From Prado023 sp963753075 (lineage in GTDB: Bacteria; Actinomycetota; Actinomycetes; S36-B12; CAIYMF01), in the NCBI GenBank assembly GCA_963753075.1, contig CAVWAR010000012.1:1-64000 (forward strand): 64,000 nt of DNA, in the 5' to 3' direction. Under the pieces are notes generated by a model. It was not told the DNA's origin. It did no database searches and saw nothing but the letters and a program-made list of their open reading frames with translations. Shown piece after piece: positions 10,891 through 18,695 of this stretch. A program made the translations under genes and the position numbers. Positions within the stretch are counted from its first letter, which is position 1. Each line of letters starts with the position of its first letter.

Positions 10891-11220
10891 ATGGGAATGA
10901 CAGACACCGCCCGTGCGCGGGCGCAGGCAGCAGTCTCCAAGGCGCAGGCCCAGGTCACCAGCCTCCAGGCTGAGTTGGCCAAGGCCGAGGACGGGCTGAA
11001 GGCCTCACAGGCGGGGGGTGGGCTGCTCGACTCGGTGAAGGACGTCAAGGTTGTTGGAGACCTCACAGGCGGGATGCGCGACCAGTCCAAGGTGGACCAG
11101 GATCAGGGCCAGGCGCAGGTCGACGAGCTCAAGGCGCAGCTGAGCACAGCGCAGAGCAAGCTGGACAGGGCCAAGGCGGCCCAGCGCGCGCTCGAGACCG
11201 TAGTCGGTGACGACGGCTAG
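10891..11220 (+). CDS. Small Ala/Gln/Lys-rich coiled-coil protein, function unknown
   Basis: I do not recognise this 109-residue protein. It has two heptad-like helices, residues 5-40 (rich in ARAQAAVSKAQAQV) and 75-105 (QVDELKAQLSTAQSKLDRAK). They flank a glycine-containing loop (AGGGLLDSVKDVKVVGDLTGG), which suggests an antiparallel helical hairpin. There is no signal peptide, membrane segment or cysteine. The start at 10891 fits a leaderless promoter (TACATT 6 nt upstream); an in-frame ATG two codons later is an alternative. It is followed by nagB on the same strand with a 94-bp gap. Confidence 0.6.
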   Translation: MGMTDTARARAQAAVSKAQAQVTSLQAELAKAEDGLKASQAGGGLLDSVKDVKVVGDLTGGMRDQSKVDQDQGQAQVDELKAQLSTAQSKLDRAKAAQRALETVVGDDG

Positions 11221-11314
11221 ATCTCTCTCTCCGCGGGAGCCCGCTCGCCCGGCTTCATCCACGTCGCGCAGGGCAGGATGGGTGCGCCGAGTTCCGAAGC
11301 CTGAGGAGGCTGCC

Positions 11315-12100
11315 GTGGAGGTCATCATCGTCCCCAAGCCGGAGGACGCCGCCCCGATCGTTGCTGATGCGTACACGAAGCTCCTGGCGGACAAGCCGGC
11401 CGCCGTACTCGGCCTGGCAACGGGATCCACACCTCTCGGCGTCTACAAGGAACTGATCCGTCGGCACAACGAGGACGGCCTGAGCTTCGCCGACGTGCAG
11501 GCGTTCAATCTCGATGAGTACGTCGGGCTGGCCGCCGGGCATCCGGAGCTGTACCGCACCTTCATCGAGCGCGAGTTCACCTCGCACGTCGACTTCGCCG
11601 CGGACGCCGTGCACGGCCCCGACGGGCTCGCCGAGGACCTGCTCCAGGCGGCGGCGGACTACGACCAGTCCATCAAGGACGCCGGCGGCATCGACATCCA
11701 GATCCTCGGAATCGGCGCCGATGGCCACCTCGCGTTCAACATGCCCGGGTCGTCGCTGGTGTCACGAACGCGCCTGAAGACCCTGACCAAGAAGACACGA
11801 GAGGACAACGCCCGGTTCTTCGACGGTGATATCAGCCAGGTACCGAAGCACTGCCTCACACAGGGCCTGGGCACGATCATGGAGTCCCGCCACGCGATCA
11901 TGCTGGGCTTCGGCAAGGGCAAGGCGCAGGCCGTCGCCGAGGCCGTCGAGGGTGGGGTCTCCGCTCACTGGCCGGCCTCAATCCTGCAGATGCATCCGCA
12001 CGCGACCGTCGTTGTCGACGAGGACGCCGCCGACCAGCTGCGGCTGACCAACTACTACGTCAACACCTACGAGGGGAAGCCCGACTGGCAGGGGATCTGA
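11315..12100 (+). CDS. nagB: Glucosamine-6-phosphate deaminase (NagB family), with an altered catalytic position
   Basis: NagB converts glucosamine 6-phosphate to fructose 6-phosphate and ammonia in the cytoplasm. The 261-residue protein is close to the E. coli length of 266. It has the phosphate-binding LATGSTPLGVYKELI (residues 34-48), the FNLDEYVGL motif with the catalytic Asp (D67), and GIGADGHLAFNMPGSSL (133-149) with Asp136 and His138. The E. coli motif is DGHIAFNEP, whose Glu148 belongs to the ring-opening relay; here that position is Met143. The GTG start at 11315 has a clear GAGGAGG site 7 nt upstream. The rest of the protein (SRTRLKTLTKKTR, QVPKHCLTQGLGTI, HWPASILQMHPHA) is typical, so the substitution stands out. 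Activity should be regarded as unproven. Confidence 0.85.
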   Translation: MEVIIVPKPEDAAPIVADAYTKLLADKPAAVLGLATGSTPLGVYKELIRRHNEDGLSFADVQAFNLDEYVGLAAGHPELYRTFIEREFTSHVDFAADAVHGPDGLAEDLLQAAADYDQSIKDAGGIDIQILGIGADGHLAFNMPGSSLVSRTRLKTLTKKTREDNARFFDGDISQVPKHCLTQGLGTIMESRHAIMLGFGKGKAQAVAEAVEGGVSAHWPASILQMHPHATVVVDEDAADQLRLTNYYVNTYEGKPDWQGI

Positions 12101-12136
12101 TCGGGCCATCGACCACGGATCGGGAAGGGTCCACCC

Positions 12137-13277
12137 GTGACCAGCACGCGCACGGACGCTGATGCTGCGGGTGATTCCCCGACGCTCAAGAAGCGGATCA
12201 CGTCGTACTTCCCCATCCTGACGTGGTTCCCGGAGCACCAACGCGGTTGGTGGTCCAAGGACGCCATCGCCGGGCTGACGCTGTGGGGGTTGCTCGTCCC
12301 CGAGGGGATGGCCTACGCGGGCATCGCGGGCCTTCCGCCGCAGGCCGGCCTCTACACGTTGGTCGTGTCGCTGTTCGTCTACGCCCTCATGGGAACCTCG
12401 CCGCACCTGTCCGTCGGACCGACCTCCGCGACGTCGGCGCTGCTCGCATCATCGGTGGGCCGTCCTTCGACTTCACGATGGTCCCGCTGAGGACGTACCT
12501 GCCATGGTCCTGCCGGCCCTGGGTGTCTTCCTCGTCGCCGACAGCGAGGCCCTCGGCGTCGCCCGGGAGTTCGGCGACAAGCACGGCTACGAGGTGGACG
12601 CCGACCAGGAGCTGAACGCCCACGCCGCGACCAACATCGTGAGCTCCTTCTTCGGGGGCATGATCGCCGCCGGCGGGATGTCAGGCAGCGCGGTCAAGGA
12701 GGGTGCCGGTGCCAGGAGCCAGGCGTCGAACCTGGTCGCCTGGCTCGCCACGATCCTCACCCTGCTCTTCCTCACGCCGCTGTTCGAGTCGCTGCCCGAG
12801 GCGGTGCTGGGTGCGCTGATCATCCACGCCCTGTGGCACATCCTGTCCTCCCGCAAGCTGCGGACCCTGCGTCGTGGGGTCGAAGACCGAGTTCTGGTTC
12901 GGGCTGCTGGCCCTCCTGGGAGTGCTGCTCGTGGGCGTCCTCGAGGGTATGGTCATCGGGCTGATCGCGTCGCTGGTCTACTTCATCTACCGCACCAGCC
13001 GGCCCTACCTGGCCTCGCTGGGCCGGATCCCCGGAGCCCCGGGCGCCTATGGCGACCTCGGCCGGCACCCCGAGTTCCAGGCGGTGCCGGGGATGCTCGT
13101 GCTCCGGTTGTTCGGAGAGTTGTACTACGCCAACGCCCTGACCGTCCCTGACGAGATCCGCGACAGGCACATCGAGTCGAAGTGGCGGGCCGAGGGTGTC
13201 GAGCCGGCGTCACGTCGGGCAACGACGGCTCCGGAGCCGACACGGGAGCCGGCGGGACCGAGGCCACGAGCCCGTAG
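12137..13277 (+). pseudogene. SulP-family anion transporter remnant with internal deletions
   Basis: This is a relic of a SulP (SLC26-type) sulfate/bicarbonate permease. The first 115 codons are intact and include the family motif PEGMAYAGIAGLPPQAGLYT and SVGPTSATSALL. Near 12455-12505 the sequence jumps to a segment that matches the region about 170-185 residues further on in an intact SulP (LNAHAATNIVSSFFGGMIAAG), so transmembrane helices 4 to 8 are gone. A second break near 12872 shifts frame before EFWFGLLALLGVLL. The STAS domain is cut short after FGELYYANALTV, and the original stop is probably TAG at 13275. Large deletions cannot be sequencing errors, so this is a true pseudogene. An intact SulP lies at 20194-22113. 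Confidence 0.8.
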
Positions 13278-13288
13278 GCCGACCCGGA

Positions 13289-14152
13289 CTACTCCGTCGG
13301 CCGCAGAATCTCCGGGGTCCTGGCACGGTGGAAGCCCTCGAAGGCGTCGTTCGGCCCGTTGCCCACCATCGGCCACACCCGCTTCGCGTTCGGTGCAGCA
13401 CCGTCCACCCGCAGGCAGCTGCCGGAGATGAAGGCAGCAGCCGGCGAGAGGAGGAACACGATCGCTGCCGAGACCTCGCTCTCGGTGCCGAATCGGTTCA
13501 GCGGCACGCTCTTGGGCAGGCCGGTGATCAGCGGCTTCATCTCCGGTGGGTAGTGGTCCATCCCACTGGATGCGATCCAGCCCGGCGCGACCGCATTCAC
13601 CCGAACCGGCGCCCACTCGAGCGCCGCAGTCTCAGTGAGGTTGAGCATCCCGGCGCGGGCTGCGCCGGAGTGGCCCATGCCCGGCATGCCGTTCCACATG
13701 TCGGCGATGATGTTCACGACTGCGCCGCCGTGGGACGCCATCCACTGCGTGTAGCACTCCCGAGCCATCAGGAACCCGCCCGTGAGGTTGGTGCGCACCA
13801 CGGCATCCCAGCCCTTGGCGCTGATGGCAGCGAGCGGGGCGGGGAACTGCCCGCCTGCGTTGTTCACGAGCCCGTCGACCCGCCCATGATTGACGATCAC
13901 CTCGGCGACCACCGACCGCACCTGGCCCTCGTCGCGGATGTCGCACTCATGGATGCTCGCCAGGCCACCATCGACCTCGATCTCGGCGGCCACCGACTCG
14001 AGCTTGTCCCGGGCACGCCCGACGAGCGCGACAGTGGCGCCGAGGGCAGCAAGCTCATGAGCGGTGCATCGACCGATGCCGGACCCCGCCCCGGTGATGA
14101 CGATCACCTGGTCAGCGTAGATGCCTTCGCGGAAGATCGACTCGTACGTCAC
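13289..14152 (-). CDS. SDR-family oxidoreductase resembling trans-2-enoyl-CoA reductase (PECR/DECR type)
   Basis: This is a 287-residue short-chain dehydrogenase/reductase. The NADP(H)-binding motif VITGAGSGIG is at residues 18-27 and LVNNAGGQF near 95. The usual YxxxK catalytic pair is absent: the segment reads HSGAARAGMLNLTETAALEW. This is the signature of peroxisomal trans-2-enoyl-CoA and 2,4-dienoyl-CoA reductases, which reduce acyl-CoA double bonds. NAVAPGWI and SGSCLRVDGA complete the fold. The GTG start has AGGAG 6 nt upstream. The gene runs head-on into the SulP remnant. A role in unsaturated fatty-acid degradation is likely from the family. A link to the lipid locus 11 kb away is speculation. 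Confidence 0.75.
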   Translation of the reverse strand: MTYESIFREGIYADQVIVITGAGSGIGRCTAHELAALGATVALVGRARDKLESVAAEIEVDGGLASIHECDIRDEGQVRSVVAEVIVNHGRVDGLVNNAGGQFPAPLAAISAKGWDAVVRTNLTGGFLMARECYTQWMASHGGAVVNIIADMWNGMPGMGHSGAARAGMLNLTETAALEWAPVRVNAVAPGWIASSGMDHYPPEMKPLITGLPKSVPLNRFGTESEVSAAIVFLLSPAAAFISGSCLRVDGAAPNAKRVWPMVGNGPNDAFEGFHRARTPEILRPTE

Positions 14153-14198
14153 GTTCCACTCCTGCCCGTGGGTCCTTCAGCGGATCGTAGCGGGGTGG

Positions 14199-15140
14199 TC
14201 AGCGATGCGGGTGGCTCGTGCCTGAGCCCGTGCCCTGGGGCTGGCCGGGCTCAGACGCCGTGTCCTCGCGGCCGGCGAGGCGCCCCTCCCCAGCCATACG
14301 TGCCGGCGAGGCGACCAGGGCGAACTTCAGGACCCGGAGCGCGGCATCGGCCGCGGCGATGTCGAGTGCCGCTGCGCGAGGCTCTGAGTCCAGCATCCGC
14401 AGTGCCCAGCCGGGTTGGCTGGCCCACGCCGCCCGGGCCAGCACCCGGTAGCCGGGACGCAGCGCCAGGGGCAGTGGTGCGTTGGTGACGAACTGATGGG
14501 TCTGCGCGACCAGTTCGTCCACGCGCAGCTCGGACCGGAACCCGGCGAACCGCTCGGCGAGCTCGGCCTGCGAGCCCGGCGGCTCCTCGACACCCATCCG
14601 GCGTCCGACGACCGCCATGTCGGCAATGTAGGCATCTGCATCGACCTCCCCGTCGTGGCCCAGGTGCTGGTACGCCACGAGCATCGAGTCCACGAGCGAG
14701 ATGTGTACCCACTCCAGCAGCCGGGGGTCGGAGGCAGAATAGGCGCGCCCATCGGATGCTGTGCCCTGGACGCGGCGGTGCATCCCGCGGATGGCACCGA
14801 CCGTCTGTTCCGCCAGGTCAGCCGAGCCGTACGTCGTGGCGGCGATGAACGCCCCGGTGCGCTGCAGGCGCCCGAAGGGGTCCTCGCGGTAGGACGAGTG
14901 CCGATCCACTCCAGCCAGGGCCAGCGGGTGCAGGGCCTGCAGGTACAGGCTGCGGATCCCGCCGACGAACGTGGCCACCGAGCCATGGACGGTCCAGATC
15001 GCGTCACCCGGGGCGAACCATCCGGGAGCACCGGTAGGCCGGGCGATCGCCCGGGCGATATCGGATTGACCGTCGGTACGGCCTGAGAGCACCTCGCGCA
15101 CGGATGCCGCCAACGGGGACAGGAGCGTGCTGGCGGCCAT
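14199..15140 (-). CDS. DUF2236 (MpaB/Lcp-like) predicted haem oxygenase
   Basis: This 313-residue protein belongs to DUF2236, the family of fungal MpaB and the rubber-degrading latex-clearing protein Lcp, haem-b oxygenases that cleave C=C bonds. Typical blocks are present: ALHPLALAGVDRHSSYREDPFGRLQRTGAF (split over residues 68-97), the conserved IRGMHRRVQGT histidine motif, and DPRLLEWVHISLVDSML (about 138-154). No signal peptide or membrane segment is evident. The C-terminal 25 residues are a low-complexity Gly/Ser/Thr tail. The ATG start at 15140 has a CACCCT box 6 nt upstream, compatible with a leaderless transcript. The substrate is unknown. Confidence 0.75.
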   Translation of the reverse strand: MAASTLLSPLAASVREVLSGRTDGQSDIARAIARPTGAPGWFAPGDAIWTVHGSVATFVGGIRSLYLQALHPLALAGVDRHSSYREDPFGRLQRTGAFIAATTYGSADLAEQTVGAIRGMHRRVQGTASDGRAYSASDPRLLEWVHISLVDSMLVAYQHLGHDGEVDADAYIADMAVVGRRMGVEEPPGSQAELAERFAGFRSELRVDELVAQTHQFVTNAPLPLALRPGYRVLARAAWASQPGWALRMLDSEPRAAALDIAAADAALRVLKFALVASPARMAGEGRLAGREDTASEPGQPQGTGSGTSHPHR

Positions 15141-15280
15141 GGATCAAGGGTGCGACACGAGCGCGCAGGCCGCATCCGCGCGCTTCTCCACGTCGACCCC
15201 GGCGGCCGCCGGCCACCGGCCACCGCAATCGGATGCCGATCCGACTGGTGCCAGCGCCCGCGGGTTGCGACGATGGAGGC

Positions 15281-15595
15281 ATGAGCCAGCCCGACGACAT
15301 TGAGAAGCTGCTCCGCGAGATCGACGCGATGAACGCCGGCACTGCCGGCGGAGTCCCGGCCAAGCCCGAGGAGAAGGCCATCGAACCCGCGGCGCCCACC
15401 GAGTCCGGGGGTGGCGGTCGGCTTGCGTGGACGGGTGCGAGCGCGGTGGGGGGGCTGTTCGTGGGTGGGTTCACCGGCACCGTCCTGATGTTCCTGCCCT
15501 ATGTGGGCCCTGCCTCAACGGCGGTGGGTGCTGCGATCGGGGCAGCCGCGGCTGCGGCCGTCAGCGGCCCGCCCCGGTGGTTCAACAAGGACTGA
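15281..15595 (+). CDS. Small membrane protein with glycine-zipper-like hydrophobic C-terminus, function unknown
   Basis: I do not recognise this 104-residue protein. Residues 1-45 are hydrophilic and acidic. Residues 50-72 (GASAVGGLFVGGFTGTVLMF) and 75-95 (a Gly/Ala-rich stretch including VGAAIGAAAAAAV) form two hydrophobic segments with small-residue repeats, resembling glycine-zipper membrane hairpins. It ends PPRWFNKD. The ATG at 15281 has ATGGAGG just upstream. It sits between two genes on the opposite strand. Confidence 0.6.
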   Translation: MSQPDDIEKLLREIDAMNAGTAGGVPAKPEEKAIEPAAPTESGGGGRLAWTGASAVGGLFVGGFTGTVLMFLPYVGPASTAVGAAIGAAAAAAVSGPPRWFNKD

Positions 15596-15616
15596 CGCCG
15601 CAGGGTCGTCCGGGCT

Positions 15617-16711
15617 TCACACGCCACTGGCCCCCTCTGCACGGTCGCGCCAGGCGGGCAGCCACAGGCCGTCCATCCGCAGGGGCTCAGCAGCGCGGAT
15701 CGCTCGCAGCACCGCTTGGGCGGTTGCCTCCGCAGCCATCACCGGCAGCAGGACCCCGAGCGCATCGGGCAGAAGGGCGCCCTGAACCGCTGGGTCCACG
15801 GTCCCCGTGGCCGCGGCGAACAAGGTGTCGCCGTCCATGGTGGTGTGGACCGGGCGAATCGTCCGGGCGAGGCCATCGTGAGCCACCTGCGCCATCCGGG
15901 TGGCCTGGGTCTTGCTCAGCGCCGCGTCCGTGACGATCACGCCGATCGTGGTGTTGGCACCCGAGCCGGAGCTGCCTGCCTGGCCGGGGCCGTCGGCGGG
16001 ATCGGGCTCGCGGGACGGATCGTCGGCGGGTCCAGGCGGCGCGGGGTCGCCCAGCATGTTCTGGACGGACCCGGCGAGATCGAGGCTCTCGATGGCCACC
16101 CGCGCACCGGCCAGCGGGCCCTGCTCCGGGTCGATGACGTCCCCGACAGCGTTGACCACCACCACCGCAGACACAGTGAGGCCGTGGGCGTGGACCGAGG
16201 CGATCCCCAGCCCTCCGCGCATGGCCAGCAGCGGTCCGAGCAGCTTGCCCACCGACGCCCCCGCGCCGGCCCCGACGCTGCCCTCCCGCGCCTTCGCCAG
16301 CGGCACCGCACCCGCACACGCACGGGCCCCGCTCTCGGCATCCGGCCGGATGGCGGGGTCTCCCAGCCACAGGTCGAAGATGACGGCCGCGGGCACGATC
16401 GGCACCCGCACTGCCCCGACCTGCACGCCGCGGCCCTGCCCCTCGAGCCAGCGCATGACACCGCCGGCCGCGTCGAGGCCGAACGCGCTGCCCCCGGACA
16501 GCATCACGGCGTCGGCGCCCTGCATCGTGTTGACTGGTTGCAGGAGGTCGGTCTCCCTGGTTCCCGGGGCGGCGCCGCGGACGTCCACCCCGGTTGTGGT
16601 TCCCTCGGGGAGCACGACGACGGTGACGCCGGTCGGGCGTCGCTGGTCGGTGTCGTGGCCGACGAGGACGCCGGGGAGCAGGGTGTGTGACGGCGGCTGC
16701 ATGGGGATCAT
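15617..16711 (-). CDS. P1-family peptidase (DmpA-type L-aminopeptidase/D-esterase)
   Basis: This 364-residue Ntn-hydrolase-like protein matches peptidase family P1, whose members self-cleave and release N-terminal residues from peptides, amides or beta-peptides. N-terminal blocks LLPGVLVGHDTD, TGVDVRGAAPGTRETDLL and VMLSGGSAFGLDAAGGVMRWL are typical. The autocleavage site is GANTTIGVIVTDA (about residues 252-264), where the second chain would begin at the Thr after Asn. IRPVHTTMDGDTLFA follows as in the family. An Asp/Pro/Gly-rich linker before the cleavage site (around residues 222-250) is an insert. A second Met four codons in is an alternative start. Cytoplasmic; substrate unknown. Confidence 0.8.
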   Translation of the reverse strand: MIPMQPPSHTLLPGVLVGHDTDQRRPTGVTVVVLPEGTTTGVDVRGAAPGTRETDLLQPVNTMQGADAVMLSGGSAFGLDAAGGVMRWLEGQGRGVQVGAVRVPIVPAAVIFDLWLGDPAIRPDAESGARACAGAVPLAKAREGSVGAGAGASVGKLLGPLLAMRGGLGIASVHAHGLTVSAVVVVNAVGDVIDPEQGPLAGARVAIESLDLAGSVQNMLGDPAPPGPADDPSREPDPADGPGQAGSSGSGANTTIGVIVTDAALSKTQATRMAQVAHDGLARTIRPVHTTMDGDTLFAAATGTVDPAVQGALLPDALGVLLPVMAAEATAQAVLRAIRAAEPLRMDGLWLPAWRDRAEGASGV

Positions 16712-16892
16712 GAAACCCCGCGGGGGCGCCCGTGTCTGCCCGTGGCGGGTCGAACGCAGGTCCGCGCGGCGCCGATCCCGCCGGTGGAGGCCGGCTTCGA
16801 GCAGGCGTCGTCTGCCTCTCGCCCGGCCAGTCGGCAGCCGTGCGACGCGCCCATCCGGCGAGTCAGCGCGCGCGACCGCCGGCCCACGAGCC

Positions 16893-16898
16893 TAGGCT
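16893..16898 (+). promoter_or_regulatory. -10 box TAGGCT of a probable leaderless promoter for the popT unit
   Basis: TAGGCT lies 6 nt upstream of the ATG at 16905. This predicts a transcript that starts at that ATG and runs through the short ORF into the DUF368 gene. Confidence 0.4.
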
Positions 16899-16904
16899 CC
16901 CCGC

Positions 16905-16997
16905 ATGGGATCCGTTGACATGACTTCGGCCCGGTGCGCCAATCTGGTGGGACCGGCCGGGGCCGACGTCATGCGCAACTGCGACGGGCTGGCCTGA
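16905..16997 (+). CDS. Candidate 30-residue leaderless leader ORF upstream of popT
   Basis: The ATG at 16905 opens a 30-codon frame (beginning MGSVDMTSARCANLVG) that stops at TGA 16995-16997, two bases before the ATG of the DUF368 gene. The TAGGCT box 6 nt upstream would give a leaderless mRNA. The downstream gene has no strong Shine-Dalgarno site of its own, so translation could be coupled by termination-reinitiation. No homology is recognised. It may simply be an untranslated leader. Confidence 0.3.
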   Translation: MGSVDMTSARCANLVGPAGADVMRNCDGLA

Positions 16998-16999
16998 GC

Positions 17000-17938
17000 A
17001 TGTCCCAGGCACCCCTGAGGGAGGCCCCAGGCCACTTCCTGCGCGGCATGGCCATGGGCAGCGCAGACATCGTCCCGGGCGTCTCCGGCGGGACGATCGC
17101 GCTGGTGCTGGCGATCTACCACCGGCTCGTCACCGCGATCCGCAACGGGTCCTCGGCCCTCGGGCACCTGCTGAAGCTCGACCTGCGTGGCGGCTGGACC
17201 CGCCTGCGCGAGGTCGACTGGATGTTCCTGATCCCCCTGGCCCTGGGCATCCTCTCGGCCATCCTGTTGCTGGCCAGCACGATCGAGCATCAGCTCGAGA
17301 CCCACCCCGTCCAGATGTCCGGGCTGTTCATGGGACTCGTTGCCGGGGCCACGGTGGTCGCCACGGGTCTGCTCACCCGACGGGACACCCGCGAGATCGC
17401 ACTCATCATCGGAGCCGGCGCCATCTTCTTCGTGCTCCTCGGGTTCACCTCCGGGGCCTCGGAGGACGGCCTGGCCGGCGACGTGCCGATGTGGGCGTTC
17501 TTCCTTGCCGGGGCGATCGCCATCTGCGCGATGATCCTGCCCGGCGTCAGCGGGTCGTTCCTGCTGATCACGCTGGGCATGTACGGACCCGTGCTCGCTG
17601 CGGTCAACGACCGCGACCTCCAGGTCCTCGCCGTGTTCGCGCTGGGCTGCATCGTCGGGCTGGCCCTGTTCAGCCAGGTGCTGCACTGGGCGCTCACCGA
17701 GCACTACGACACCGTGATGGCCGTGCTGATCGGGCTCATGCTCGGGTCGCTGCGGGTGCTCTGGCCCTGGCCCGACGGTGCCGACTCCGTGGAGCTCGGC
17801 GGCCCGGACGAGGCGGTCGTCGCGACGGTCGGCCTGGCCGTGCTGGGCTTCCTGGTCGTGATGGGCCTCGATGCCGTCGCACACCGGATCGAGCATCGGC
17901 GCAGCCGCGACGAGATCGACGAGCTCCAGGCAACGTAG
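17000..17938 (+). CDS. DUF368 polyprenyl-phosphate transporter (PopT family)
   Basis: This is a 312-residue polytopic membrane protein of the DUF368 family. Members were recently shown to flip undecaprenyl phosphate back across the cytoplasmic membrane for cell-wall precursor recycling (PopT). The two inverted-repeat signatures are present: DIVPGVSGGTIALVLAIY near residues 22-39 and ILPGVSGSFLLITLGMYGP near 178-196, each opening a repeat. About eight hydrophobic segments follow. The C-terminal tail (RIEHRRSRDEIDELQAT) is charged. The ATG at 17000 is chosen because MSQAPLREAPGHFLRGM is the family-like N-terminus; an upstream in-frame extension exists. It is preceded by a possible leader ORF. 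Confidence 0.85.
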   Translation: MSQAPLREAPGHFLRGMAMGSADIVPGVSGGTIALVLAIYHRLVTAIRNGSSALGHLLKLDLRGGWTRLREVDWMFLIPLALGILSAILLLASTIEHQLETHPVQMSGLFMGLVAGATVVATGLLTRRDTREIALIIGAGAIFFVLLGFTSGASEDGLAGDVPMWAFFLAGAIAICAMILPGVSGSFLLITLGMYGPVLAAVNDRDLQVLAVFALGCIVGLALFSQVLHWALTEHYDTVMAVLIGLMLGSLRVLWPWPDGADSVELGGPDEAVVATVGLAVLGFLVVMGLDAVAHRIEHRRSRDEIDELQAT

Positions 17939-18104
17939 GCCGGCGCGCGGCTGGTGCCGCGACCCGAGTCGCCGGTGTCCGCCGAACGGTCGTCAGCGCG
18001 CCCCCGGGCCTGTGCCCCTGCATTGATCGGGAGTAGCGTGAACACGTAGCCCGGATCCGCGGACCAGCGGAGGTTCCGCGTGGGTCACGACTGAGGAGGC
18101 AGCG

Positions 18105-18626
18105 ATGGGCGCCAGGCGAGCATGGACTGCGAGGGTGTCGACGGCGGCGATGCTGGCCGCGCTGGGGCTGGGCGTCGCGGGATGCGGAGGTTCCGACGGG
18201 GAGACGACGATCGTGACCGAGGACGGCTCCGTCACCATCGACGAGAACGGGGACGAGGGGTCGATCACGATCGAGTCCAGCGAGGGATCGATGACGATCA
18301 CCGGGGAGTCCGGCGGCGAGCTGCCTGAGAGCTGGCCGTCAGTCGTGGCCGTGCCTGAGGGCGGGACCATCACGGCCTCGGCAGCACTCACCGGCGAGGA
18401 GCAGGGCTGGACCGTGTCGTTGGTCTACACCGGCATCTCGGCGACGGATCTGGCCGCAGACGTCAAGGCGGACCTGGAGGCAGCGGGCTTCGAGCAGCAG
18501 ACCGAGGTCAACACCGGTGATGGAGCCCTGGGCACCTACACCGGCAACGGCTACGGCGTGACCGCGATGGCCGGGGAGGACGACTCCGAGGTCACTCTCG
18601 TGATGACGGTCGCTGAGACCGGCTGA
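18105..18626 (+). CDS. Secreted lipoprotein, function unknown
   Basis: This 173-residue protein has a lipoprotein signal peptide: positive MGARRAWTAR, a hydrophobic core, and the lipobox LGVAGC with Cys27 as the lipidation site. The next 50 residues form an acidic Gly/Ser/Thr repeat region (pattern GSxTIxExxGxE). A compact domain follows (residues 70-172), with alternating hydrophobic strands such as GWTVSLVYTGISATDLAADV. No family is recognised. GAGGAGG 7 nt before ATG is a strong ribosome site. It would sit on the outer face of the cytoplasmic membrane. Confidence 0.7.
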   Translation: MGARRAWTARVSTAAMLAALGLGVAGCGGSDGETTIVTEDGSVTIDENGDEGSITIESSEGSMTITGESGGELPESWPSVVAVPEGGTITASAALTGEEQGWTVSLVYTGISATDLAADVKADLEAAGFEQQTEVNTGDGALGTYTGNGYGVTAMAGEDDSEVTLVMTVAETG

Positions 18627-18681
18627 CCCCGGTCGGCGACCGGCGTGCCGTCGAACGGACGCTGCCCATAGCAGGCGAGGC

Positions 18682-18687
18682 TATCCT
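18682..18687 (+). promoter_or_regulatory. -10 box TATCCT upstream of ndh
   Basis: TATCCT lies 8 nt upstream of the ATG at 18696, again giving a leaderless or nearly leaderless transcript. Confidence 0.4.
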
Positions 18688-18695
18688 CATCACCT

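Noticed and set aside
15617..16711. Possible isoaspartyl or gamma-glutamyl transferase gene
   Set aside because: The GANTTIG cleavage site and the overall motif order fit peptidase family P1, not those Ntn families.
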